Of a DNA stretch of 64,000 bases, positions 45,084-52,571 are shown one piece after another. Both the position numbers and the translations under genes were made by a program. The notes below the pieces were generated by a model that had not been told where the DNA came from, did not search any database, and saw only the letters and a program-made list of their open reading frames with translations. Every line of letters begins with the position of its first letter. Position 1 is the first letter of the stretch. The stretch is from Bacteroidales bacterium (GTDB lineage: Bacteria; Bacteroidota; Bacteroidia; Bacteroidales; Bacteroidaceae), in assembly GCA_030528885.1 (NCBI GenBank), contig JAUMXY010000004.1:17023-81022 (forward strand), written 5' to 3'.

Positions 45084-46772
45084 ATGGAGAAACTTGTTAT
45101 ATATCAAGTTTTCACTCGTCTTTTTGGTGCCAATGCTAGCAAAAATGTTAGCAACGGCACCAAAAAAGAAAATGGGTGTGGCAAGATGGCTGATTTTACA
45201 AGCGCGGCGCTTGCTGAAATCAAGAAACTTGGCGCAACTCATATTTGGTATACCGGTCTGATTGAGCATGCCACAAAAAGTGATTATACTTCGTATGGCA
45301 TACCCAAAGTTCATCCAGCTGTGGTGAAAGGCAATGCCGGCAGTCCTTATGCTATCAAGGACTACTATGATATTGACCCGGACTTGGCTACCAAGGTGCC
45401 AGAGAGGATGAAGGAGTTTGAGAGGCTTGTTGTTCGTACCCATAAGGCAGAACTGAAAGTTATCATTGACTTTGTGCCCAATCATGTAGCTCGTCAGTAT
45501 CATTCAGATGCTAAGCCGGAAGGAGTGCTTGATTTGGGAGAAGACGATGATACCACGATGTCTTTCAATCCTCACAATAATTTCTATTATCTTCCAGGAA
45601 CCACATTCTCGCCTAGTTTTTCTCTCTATGATGAAGAGATGGGAGATTATGTAGAGAAGCCAGCTAAAGTTACAGGCAATGACTGTTTCACCCAATGGGC
45701 CGGTCAAAACGATTGGTATGAAACAGTAAAGCTGAACTATGGCGTTGATTATCAGGGAAGCCATCAGCTTGTGTTCTGCCCATCAACGCCAGATACATGG
45801 CTGAAGATGCGCGACATACTGCTCTTTTGGGCAAGCAAAGGGATTGACGGTTTCCGTTGCGATATGGCAGAAATGGTGCCTTGTGATTTCTGGGGCTGGG
45901 TGATTCCTCAAGTTAAGGCTAAATACCCGGATATCATATTCATAGCAGAGGTGTATAATCCGCATGAATACCGCAACTATATCTACAGAGGTCACTTTGA
46001 CTATCTCTATGATAAGGTGGGGCTTTACGACACGATCCGTTCTGTTGTGGGAGGCAATACCGCAATGACTATTACTGGAGCATGGCAAAGTGTTGATGAT
46101 ATACAAAGCCACATGCTGAACTTCTTGGAGAATCATGATGAGCAGCGCATCGCATCAGATTTCTTTGCAGGAAATGCAGAGAAAGGTAAGCCTGCGTTGC
46201 TGATAAGCTCTCTGATGAACACTAATCCGGTCATGATTTATTTCGGTCAGGAACTTGGAGAGCGTGGCATGGATGCGGAAGGATTCAGTGGGAAAGATGG
46301 GCGTACGACCATTTTTGACTATTGGACGATTGACCTCATACGCCGATGGAGAAATGGCAACAAGTTTGATGGAAAACTCCTGACTGCCGAAGAAAAGGAT
46401 TTGCAGCAATTTTACACAAAAGTGCTGAATATCTGCAATAAGGAGAAAGCAATTCGGGAGGGTCAATTCTTCGACATCATGTATGTCAATTACAACGAGG
46501 GTATGAATGAACATCGTCAATATGCATTCTTGAGAAAGCATGAGAAGGAACTCATACTTGTTGTGGCAAACTTCGATGACAAACTGGCACGTTCCTGGGT
46601 TAAGATTCCTGCACATGCGTTTAACTGCATGAACATCCCCGTCTGTGATAAAGAATATGAGTGCAAAGACCTTCTGACAGGAAAGAAAGAAAAGAAAGCC
46701 CTTATCCCAGATGGAACCATCTATGTGGAGATACCGGCAAATGGGGGTAGGGTGCTTAAATTCAAACTTTGA
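45084..46772 (+). CDS. GH13 alpha-amylase-family enzyme, cytoplasmic
   Basis: 562 residues, no signal peptide. The four GH13 regions are present: DFVPNH (I), GFRCDMAEM with nucleophile Asp260 (II), IAEVYN with acid/base Glu289 (III) and FLENHDE with Asp352 (IV). The C-terminal beta domain ends YVEIPANGGRVLKFKL. It acts on alpha-glucosidic linkages, probably maltodextrins or stored glycogen-type glucan inside the cell; exact specificity cannot be read. It starts one base after fabD. Confidence 0.9.
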   Translation: MEKLVIYQVFTRLFGANASKNVSNGTKKENGCGKMADFTSAALAEIKKLGATHIWYTGLIEHATKSDYTSYGIPKVHPAVVKGNAGSPYAIKDYYDIDPDLATKVPERMKEFERLVVRTHKAELKVIIDFVPNHVARQYHSDAKPEGVLDLGEDDDTTMSFNPHNNFYYLPGTTFSPSFSLYDEEMGDYVEKPAKVTGNDCFTQWAGQNDWYETVKLNYGVDYQGSHQLVFCPSTPDTWLKMRDILLFWASKGIDGFRCDMAEMVPCDFWGWVIPQVKAKYPDIIFIAEVYNPHEYRNYIYRGHFDYLYDKVGLYDTIRSVVGGNTAMTITGAWQSVDDIQSHMLNFLENHDEQRIASDFFAGNAEKGKPALLISSLMNTNPVMIYFGQELGERGMDAEGFSGKDGRTTIFDYWTIDLIRRWRNGNKFDGKLLTAEEKDLQQFYTKVLNICNKEKAIREGQFFDIMYVNYNEGMNEHRQYAFLRKHEKELILVVANFDDKLARSWVKIPAHAFNCMNIPVCDKEYECKDLLTGKKEKKALIPDGTIYVEIPANGGRVLKFKL

Positions 46773-46790
46773 AATTCTCATTTCATCATA

Positions 46791-46828
46791 AGAGAGGTGT
46801 TGACTCAAGGCAACACCTCTCTTTTTTA
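46791..46828 (+). terminator. Rho-independent terminator of fabD-GH13
   Basis: AGAGAGGTGTTG at 46791-46802 pairs perfectly with CAACACCTCTCT at 46811-46822, followed by a T run. Confidence 0.88.
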
Positions 46829-46892
46829 TTGAGAAAGGATGGGAAAATCAACTTTTCTTTCGAGAAAGGGAAAAAAATCCTTACTTTATTTT

Positions 46893-46900
46893 TAACTTTG
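46893..46900 (+). promoter_or_regulatory. -7 box for the esterase gene
   Basis: TAACTTTG about 79 bp before the ATG at 46979. The -33 position lacks a clear TTTG. Confidence 0.5.
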
Positions 46901-46978
46901 CATAAGGAGAAACGTCTAAACATTGTATAACGTTATTTATTGTACATTTATATATTATTCATCTTAATCATCAAAACA

Positions 46979-47905
46979 ATGAAAAAAACTATCTTATCAA
47001 TCATCACAATGTGCTTCGCTGTTCTTTCATGGGCACAGCCTCAAGGGTTTGGAGGTTTTGGTCAACCCTCAGTAGAAGCAGATTGGAAAAATGTCAATTA
47101 CGCAGGTGACGATATGGAAGCACACTGCATGGACATTTATTTGCCTAAAACCAATCAGGAGAAATACAAGGTCATCGTTGCTATCTATGGCAGCGCTTGG
47201 TTCTCTAACAATATGAAGGGCATGACGTACATGTCGTTAGGAAAGCCATTGACCGATGCTGGTTTTGCTGTAGTATGCATCAATCACCGTTCTAGCGGAG
47301 ACGCAAAGTATCCAGCTCAGATTCAGGACGTGAAAGCAGCCATTCGTTTCATCCGTGCTAATGCCGAAAAATACAAATTAGACACATCTTTCATTGGCAT
47401 AACAGGATTCTCTTCTGGCGGTCATCTGGCATCTATGGCAGGAGTGACAAATGGCATGAAGACACGCACAGTTGGCAGCAAGACCATTGACATCGAAGGT
47501 GCTGTGGGTGGAAACGAGTCATTTAGCAGCAATGTCGACGCTGTAGTAGATTGGTTTGGTCCTGTTGATATGGCTCGCATGAATAATTGTGAAAAGGTGA
47601 ATGACGCTAATTCTCCAGAAGCAGCGCTCATCGGTGGCGCTCCAGCCGATAATGCAGATATGGTTGCTCTTATCAGCCCTATCACTTATGTGAAGGAGGA
47701 AGGTCCTCGTTTCCTTGTACTGCATGGAGACGCAGACAATGTTGTTCCTCATTGCCAAGGTGTTTATTTCTCTGAAGAATTGAAGAAAGCTAACCGTTTG
47801 GAAGAATTCATCAGCGTTCCTGAAGGTCAGCATGGTCCTGTGACTTTCAATGAAGATACATTCAAGAAAATGACAGACTTCTTCAAGAAAGAAGCAGCTA
47901 AATAA
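46979..47905 (+). CDS. Secreted alpha/beta-hydrolase (esterase/lipase-like)
   Basis: 308 residues from ATG at 46979; signal peptide MKKTILSIITMCFAVLSWAQ. The fold resembles carbohydrate-esterase or BD-FAE-type hydrolases: nucleophile Ser in GITGFSSGGHLASMAG, Asp in VLHGDADNVVP and His in PEGQHGPVTF. INHRSSGDAKYPAQIQDVKA matches the region before the nucleophile in this group. It probably removes acyl or feruloyl groups from plant polysaccharides, consistent with the xylanase at 26 kb; the substrate is inferred. A start 39 bp upstream would spoil the signal peptide. Confidence 0.88.
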   Translation: MKKTILSIITMCFAVLSWAQPQGFGGFGQPSVEADWKNVNYAGDDMEAHCMDIYLPKTNQEKYKVIVAIYGSAWFSNNMKGMTYMSLGKPLTDAGFAVVCINHRSSGDAKYPAQIQDVKAAIRFIRANAEKYKLDTSFIGITGFSSGGHLASMAGVTNGMKTRTVGSKTIDIEGAVGGNESFSSNVDAVVDWFGPVDMARMNNCEKVNDANSPEAALIGGAPADNADMVALISPITYVKEEGPRFLVLHGDADNVVPHCQGVYFSEELKKANRLEEFISVPEGQHGPVTFNEDTFKKMTDFFKKEAAK

Positions 47906-47921
47906 TTTGACCCATTATTTC

Positions 47922-47949
47922 AGATGGGGATGTGCTTTTGTCCCCATCT
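47922..47949 (+). terminator. Stem-loop after the esterase gene
   Basis: AGATGGGGA pairs with TCCCCATCT over 9 bp; there is no T run, so termination may depend on the adjacent repeat, whose hairpin is followed by TTTTCTTT. Confidence 0.5.
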
Positions 47950-47955
47950 TATAAG

Positions 47956-48020
47956 GCGTACCCCTCGGGTCCGATATACCGTACCCCTCGGGTCCGATGC
48001 AGCGGACCCGAGGGGTACGG
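47956..48020 (+). repeat. 65-bp three-unit palindromic element, copy 4
   Basis: Unit 1 at 47956. Unit 2 (47979-47996) and unit 3 (48003-48020) form a perfect 18-bp stem, followed by a T-rich stretch. It lies only 10 bp from the probable degenerate end of the CRISPR array. Confidence 0.85.
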
Positions 48021-48030
48021 TTTTCTTTAT

Positions 48031-48331
48031 CCATTTTTCTGTGTCTTTTTTTTCATCTCAATCAGCCAATCTGCAATACTATGCGCAGATACAGCTGTTG
48101 GATGTACCTTCATTCTTACTATGACTCACAGCCATACTGAGCCACACTCTTACCTTTACCCAGTTGGATGTACCTTCATTCTTACTATGACTCACAGCCG
48201 GAGAAGAAACATATCACTTGTATAGACCGTTGGATGTACCTTCATTCTTACTATGACTCACAGCCCATTCTCGGTCGATTACATCGTCCCGAAAGTTGGA
48301 TGTACCTTCATTCTTACTATGACTCACAGCC
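48031..48331 (-). CRISPR. CRISPR array: four identical 37-bp repeats, 29-bp spacers, degenerate terminal repeat
   Basis: Repeats at 48097-48133, 48163-48199, 48229-48265 and 48295-48331 are identical. They are separated by three unrelated 29-bp spacers (48134-48162, 48200-48228, 48266-48294). In the direction of cas12f the repeat begins GGCTGTGAGTCATAG and ends GAATGAAGG-TACATCCAAC. The GAATGAAGG and terminal CAAC are shared with the published Un1Cas12f1 repeat as I recall it. Exactly 29 bp beyond the last repeat, 48031-48067 keeps the repeat-start GGCTG (minus strand) and partial similarity, a plausible decayed terminal repeat giving a fourth spacer at 48068-48096. The array is downstream of cas12f on the same strand. 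Confidence 0.92.
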
Positions 48332-48359
48332 CATCTTTAACAACGTTTTGCTAATCAAT

Positions 48360-48429
48360 ATGAAAGCTACTTCCCGAGTGCATTAAATACCTCAGGCTAA
48401 GGGCAACCAACTGCCCCATAGGATAACTC
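48360..48429 (-). ncRNA. Putative tracrRNA of the Cas12f system
   Basis: Lies between the cas12f stop and the first repeat, same strand. In order: hairpin GGGCA-GTTGGT-TGCCC (48401-48416); stem CCTGAG (48392-48397 region) with CTCGGG (48373-48378); then AAGTAGC; then GCTTTCAT (48360-48367), which can pair with ATGAAGGT inside the repeat through eight pairs including G-U. The order AGCC-GAG ... CTCGG-AAG-AGC resembles the pseudoknot core of known Cas12f tracrRNAs. The 5' end may extend into the 3' end of cas12f and the 3' end toward 48332. Boundaries are estimates. Confidence 0.65.
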
Positions 48430-49839
48430 CTATTCATTTTTTTCTTTTATAATGTCTTTGCTGTTTGCTATGTTTCTGGCAGCGTTGTAGTCGGCATGCA
48501 TCTTTTCGCCACACTGCTTGCACTCTGGATTCTCACAAATGAAAGTGACCCCTTGTCTGAATCCCGGTTGTCCGCACCATGAACATGTCTTGCTGGTATA
48601 GGCAGGCTTAACCTTTTCCACTTTGATGCCGCATTTCGTGGCCTTGTAGGCAATCATGCTCTGCAATTCGTAGTATGACCAGTTGCGAAGCACGAATTCT
48701 TTTTTTTCTTCAACATTTCCGTTGTGGTCTTTTCCGAAGCCGGACAAGTCTTCCAGATGTATGGTGGCAGCGTGTGTCTGTACAGCGAAATTCACCACCT
48801 CGCGACTGAACAGATGATTCTGTGTGTGTACCCAGTTGTGTTCAGCCTTTCGCAGACGTTCCAAGGGTTCCAACTTCTTCGAGCGTCCTTTGCCGCCTGT
48901 CGTTCCTTTCAGCCTTTGCAACGATTTGTAGCGTCGTTGGAAAGCCACTCGTGTGTTTAGGAAATGCTCACGGTCCCCGATGGCTTTTCGTTCTTCCGTG
49001 ATGTTGGTTGCTGCGTATGCGGGTACATTCACACCCAGGTCAACTCCTACCACTATCTTTTTATTCAATTCCACATGTTCCTGTGGGATATTGACTACTA
49101 ATAGCAGGAAACATTTGGACGATCCGTCACGTTTGACCAACTGTATGGAAGAGTTGCACAACTTATATTCACCGTTGTGGTTTTTGTCCAGTTTGAGGCA
49201 TCGGCTCACTATCAAACGATTATTGCTTTTGTCCTTTCCGAAGTGCAACTTGAAGCGTGTGCTATTGTACCAACGAAGGTAGAAATTGTTGTTCTTAAAC
49301 TCTATTCTAATGCTATTATTCCAAGGGAATGGAATAGGCATTCCTTTCTTGTAATTACGGATGGAACGTTCACCACGCTTGACATCTTTTGTATCATTGT
49401 TAAAATTTGAATGCACTGCGTTTGACAAACATCCTAATATTTGCCTAATGATATTTTCTGCCTCATCTGTTGCAAATCTGTAAGCCAATGTTTGTGTAGA
49501 CATCTCTGTGGCATACTTACAGATGGCATGCTCTTGATCTGTCATTTCCTTTTCAGCAGCAGCGAGTTTTTCTTTCAGTTCAGCCATCAAACCTACATTG
49601 GGAAGCTTTTGCTTCTCGGCTTTAGCCAACTCTTTCATAAGTGAGAGATACTCTTCATGCTTCAGTTTTACCATCGATGCCACATGCTCGTCGAGATACA
49701 GCTTAGAGGAGACATTGTTGGCTGCCTTGTACAGATTGTCGTTGATATGGTAAAGCAATTGCCATTGGGCTTTCTGCTGTTCATCAGAGAGCCCGTCCGT
49801 ACAAAGATGCAATTCAATCTTTCGTGTTATAGTTGGCAT
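48430..49839 (-). CDS. cas12f: Cas12f-like miniature type V CRISPR effector nuclease
   Basis: 469 residues, within the Cas12f size range. The N-terminal half (1-255) is helical and basic, serving as recognition and wedge regions. RuvC-I is VVGVDLGVN with Asp267, RuvC-II is IHLEDLSGFG with Glu363, and RuvC-III is MHADYNAARNIA with Asp450. A zinc-ribbon lies between II and III (C419, C422, C435, C440, C443). RNWSYYELQSMIAYKA and VKPAYTSKTCSWCG align by eye with the Un1Cas12f1 region before its zinc finger. The catalytic triad is intact, so an RNA-guided DNA nuclease is expected. TnpB of IS200/605 is the main alternative, but there is no tnpA and a genuine array follows. It has its own promoter and no cas1/cas2 partner. 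Confidence 0.87.
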   Translation of the reverse strand: MPTITRKIELHLCTDGLSDEQQKAQWQLLYHINDNLYKAANNVSSKLYLDEHVASMVKLKHEEYLSLMKELAKAEKQKLPNVGLMAELKEKLAAAEKEMTDQEHAICKYATEMSTQTLAYRFATDEAENIIRQILGCLSNAVHSNFNNDTKDVKRGERSIRNYKKGMPIPFPWNNSIRIEFKNNNFYLRWYNSTRFKLHFGKDKSNNRLIVSRCLKLDKNHNGEYKLCNSSIQLVKRDGSSKCFLLLVVNIPQEHVELNKKIVVGVDLGVNVPAYAATNITEERKAIGDREHFLNTRVAFQRRYKSLQRLKGTTGGKGRSKKLEPLERLRKAEHNWVHTQNHLFSREVVNFAVQTHAATIHLEDLSGFGKDHNGNVEEKKEFVLRNWSYYELQSMIAYKATKCGIKVEKVKPAYTSKTCSWCGQPGFRQGVTFICENPECKQCGEKMHADYNAARNIANSKDIIKEKNE

Positions 49840-49850
49840 ATAGTTGGCAT
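49829..49850 (-). repeat. 11-bp tandem duplication at the cas12f start
   Basis: ATGCCAACTAT occurs twice in tandem on the minus strand. The proximal copy provides the cas12f ATG; the distal ATG is out of frame by 11 bp, creating a decoy start just upstream. Confidence 0.7.
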
Positions 49851-49867
49851 TAGCTTAGATTTGACCA

Positions 49868-49895
49868 CAAAGATAGCTATTTTTTTATTAAACAA
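49868..49895 (-). promoter_or_regulatory. Bacteroidota promoter for cas12f
   Basis: Minus strand TTTG around 49893-49896, 17-bp spacer, TATCTTTG at 49868-49875, about 28 bp before the ATG. The spacer is a little short. Confidence 0.6.
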
Positions 49896-49984
49896 AGGAT
49901 TTTGTGTGGAAATAATGAAAATAGATGGATGAAGGTTGATAGGGGGAGTCTCTTGATGTGGAATTTGTGATGAGAGGTGTACTA

Positions 49985-50518
49985 TCAGTATACGATTTCC
50001 GTCATGCGTATGTCGTGTGGTTCGCAAGGGATGAAATCTATGATTTGGAAGGGGTAGGCCAGTCCAATTAAAGGGCATTGGAGCTTGGGAAGCAGGCGGT
50101 CGTAAAATCCTTTTCCGCGCCCAAGGCGTTCGCCCTGTGCTGTGAAGGCGATGCCAGGAATGATGGCAAGGTCGATTTGTGAATAGCGGGTGAATAAAGG
50201 GCCTGTGGATTCTTGGATGCCAAAGGATTGCGATAGGCTGAACGACTCTTCACCTATATATTCGTGCAATTCAAGCTCGTCGCCGACAATGGTAGGCAGC
50301 AGCACAGTTTTCCCTTCTGCTGCAAGTGCCTGAATAAGGCTGTGTGTTTGCACTTCATCGCTGAGTGAGTGGTAGAGGAGAACCGTGTGGCAGTTCTCCT
50401 CTTGATGTATTCGCTTAAGCAAAGACTCTGCTGCTTTCCTGCTTAACGCGCATAGTTCCTCTGTTGTATGCTGTCTTTTTAGCTGACGAATCTTGGCTCT
50501 TATCTGTTGTTTGTCCAT
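49985..50518 (-). CDS. 5-formyltetrahydrofolate cyclo-ligase
   Basis: 177 residues from MDKQQIRAKIRQLKRQ. Motifs: LLYHSLSDEVQTH, LHEYIGEES, DLAIIPGIAFTAQGERLGRGKGFYDRLL, the last being the ATP and substrate-binding signature. It converts 5-formyl-THF to methenyl-THF. The start lies 104 bp inside the 3' end of the S41 protease gene; an alternative ATG 39 bp further upstream lengthens the overlap. The conserved N-terminus supports the chosen start, so the overlap is real. Confidence 0.92.
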   Translation of the reverse strand: MDKQQIRAKIRQLKRQHTTEELCALSRKAAESLLKRIHQEENCHTVLLYHSLSDEVQTHSLIQALAAEGKTVLLPTIVGDELELHEYIGEESFSLSQSFGIQESTGPLFTRYSQIDLAIIPGIAFTAQGERLGRGKGFYDRLLPKLQCPLIGLAYPFQIIDFIPCEPHDIRMTEIVY

Positions 50519-52142
50519 CGAGTGTTGGTTTAGTCTTTTGGGCTTTGAATAGGTCAATGGCTTTTTTCAGGGTGATGTCATCATGGTTGAGGTATTGAAC
50601 GTAGTCGTTCATTTCCAGCATATTGTAAATGATGCTTCCATAGATGGCTTGCTCGAAAAGATGCTGTGACTTGATAATCATGTTGTTGCGACGTTTTATG
50701 CCTTTCTTGTCGGCATAGCGTATGAATTGGTCTACAACTCTTTGTTTGCGTAAGTGTTTCTCCAATTCTGCTGCATCCTGGAATGCGTTGAGTTTCTCTC
50801 TGTTGTTGTCTGTGTATTCGAAGCAGAATTGTGCGATGGTTCCTTGGGTGACGCATTCGGTATAGTAGGGTGTAAGAGCTGTAGTATCTTCTGCAACAAA
50901 GTAGTCAGGCATGATGCCTCCACCACCATAGACGGTGCGTCCTATGCTTGTCGTATATGCTTCCCCTGTCTGATGTATGCTGTCTTGATTGAAGAATTCA
51001 CCTCGTTCATAGCGTGTGATGAGATCCATATCATATTCTTTCGGCTGTCCCTTCACATAGGGCTTTTGAATACATCTTCCAGAAGGGGTGTAGTATCGCG
51101 CAATGGTAAGATGGATGAGCGAGCCATCGGAGAATTCGATGGGTTGCTGTACCAGTCCTTTGCCAAATGAGCGGCGGCCGACGATGATGCCTCGGTCATT
51201 GTCTTGTATGGCACCTGAAAAGATTTCAGCAGCAGATGCGGTTCTTTCGTCGATAAGCACGATGATAGGCAAATCTTGATATGCGCCTCGTCCATCGCTT
51301 CTGAATTCTTCTCTGCGTGTACGGCGTCCCTGTGTATATACGATAAGCCTGTCTTTGGGCAAGAACTCGTTCACCATCTGTATGGCGGCAGAGAGATAGC
51401 CGCCGCCATTTTCGCGAAGGTCAACAACTAGACCTTTGAAGCCTTCAACTTCCAGTTCTGCTAAAGCAATGAGAAGCTCTGCATAGGTTGTCTCACCGAA
51501 ATTCTTTATTTTCACATAGCCGAGTTCCTTGTTTATCATGTATGTGGCATCGATGCTTTTCAGCGGGATGTCTCCACGCACAACAGTAAACGACAATGGC
51601 TCATCGTGTCCGTGGCGAGCCACTCCAATTTTTACTTGTGTGCCTTTCTCTCCTTTCAGCCGACGGAGCGTTTCTTCATTTGTCACAATCTTGCCTACAT
51701 AAGGGGAGTCGTCAACTGCAATAATCTTGTCGCCTGCCAAAATGCCAACTTTCTCAGAAGGGCCTCCCTTGATGATTCCTGTGACGCGTACAGTGTCTTC
51801 GCGTATGACGAACTGAACCCCGACTCCACTAAACGAACCTTTCAAGTCTTCATTAGCTGTTTGAGCGTTCTTGGCTGATATATAAGTGGAATGCGGATCG
51901 AGCTCTTCCAGAATCTTAGGCATGGATTGTTCGACTATGGAGACGATGTTTACAGTATCAACATATTGGTCATCAATGATATGAAGCAAGTCATTTAGTT
52001 TGTTGGATGAAGTGTTGATGATGTTCAATCTGTTCCCAGCAAAGCGGTTTGCAAAAAATGTTCCTATGATGATTCCTGCAATGATACTTACTGCAATGAT
52101 GATAGGAACCCAACGGTTGTTTCTGTTTATGTTATTGCTCAT
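50415..52142 (-). CDS. S41-family C-terminal processing peptidase
   Basis: 575 residues. N-terminal membrane anchor (WVPIIIAVSIIAGIIIGTFF), PDZ domain (about 95-170, GVGVQFVIREDTVRVTGI) and S41 catalytic domain with Ser in DERTASAAEIFSGAI and Lys in RRSFGKGLVQQP. It is periplasmic, degrading or trimming proteins at exposed C-termini. The start is the ATG in ATGAGCAATAA overlapping the dCMP deaminase stop by 11 bp; another ATG lies 9 bp upstream. The 3' end overlaps the cyclo-ligase gene by 104 bp. Confidence 0.93.
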   Translation of the reverse strand: MSNNINRNNRWVPIIIAVSIIAGIIIGTFFANRFAGNRLNIINTSSNKLNDLLHIIDDQYVDTVNIVSIVEQSMPKILEELDPHSTYISAKNAQTANEDLKGSFSGVGVQFVIREDTVRVTGIIKGGPSEKVGILAGDKIIAVDDSPYVGKIVTNEETLRRLKGEKGTQVKIGVARHGHDEPLSFTVVRGDIPLKSIDATYMINKELGYVKIKNFGETTYAELLIALAELEVEGFKGLVVDLRENGGGYLSAAIQMVNEFLPKDRLIVYTQGRRTRREEFRSDGRGAYQDLPIIVLIDERTASAAEIFSGAIQDNDRGIIVGRRSFGKGLVQQPIEFSDGSLIHLTIARYYTPSGRCIQKPYVKGQPKEYDMDLITRYERGEFFNQDSIHQTGEAYTTSIGRTVYGGGGIMPDYFVAEDTTALTPYYTECVTQGTIAQFCFEYTDNNREKLNAFQDAAELEKHLRKQRVVDQFIRYADKKGIKRRNNMIIKSQHLFEQAIYGSIIYNMLEMNDYVQYLNHDDITLKKAIDLFKAQKTKPTLDGQTTDKSQDSSAKKTAYNRGTMRVKQESSRVFA

Positions 52143-52569
52143 TTTCGTCATTTGGATTTATGTATTCAATATCGATACCTGCGCGTTGAAGTAGTTTGAG
52201 ACCATCGTCAAGTCTGTATTTTTCTGAATAAACAACTCGTTTTATACCTGCCTGAATGATGAGCTTGGCGCATTCAATACAAGGAGAGGCTGTAACGTAT
52301 AACGTGGCTCCATCGCTTGAATTATGTGAACGAGCAAGTTTGGTTATGGCATTGGCTTCGGCATGCAATACGTAAGGTTTTGTTATGTTATTTTCATCTT
52401 CGCATACATTTTCAAATCCAGAAGGGGTGCCATTATAGCCATCCGATATAATAGCTTTGTTCTTGACTACTAAAGCGCCAACCTGCCTTCGTTGGCAATA
52501 AGAATTTTCAGCCCAAATACGTGCCATACGTATATAGCGGCAGTCGAGTTTATGCTGTTTCTCGTTCAT
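52132..52569 (-). CDS. dCMP/cytidine deaminase family protein
   Basis: 145 residues. Zinc and catalytic motif VLHAEANAITKL with the proton-shuttle Glu, and SPCIECAKLII providing two Cys ligands; an N-terminal GYNGTPSGFENVCED segment is characteristic of dCMP deaminase/ComEB. It makes dUMP for thymidylate synthesis. It is tightly packed between the lipoprotein gene (2 bp) and the S41 protease (overlap). Confidence 0.93.
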   Translation of the reverse strand: MNEKQHKLDCRYIRMARIWAENSYCQRRQVGALVVKNKAIISDGYNGTPSGFENVCEDENNITKPYVLHAEANAITKLARSHNSSDGATLYVTASPCIECAKLIIQAGIKRVVYSEKYRLDDGLKLLQRAGIDIEYINPNDENEQ

Positions 52570-52571
52570 GT

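Noticed and set aside
47924-48386. Several short plus-strand frames across the esterase 3' gap and array
   Set aside because: They translate the 65-bp element and the CRISPR repeats; the repeated peptide is a by-product of repeated DNA.
48430-49839. Reading the RuvC/zinc-ribbon protein as an IS200/605 TnpB
   Set aside because: No tnpA or transposon end is visible, the length and region around the zinc ribbon fit Cas12f better, and a real repeat-spacer array follows on the same strand.
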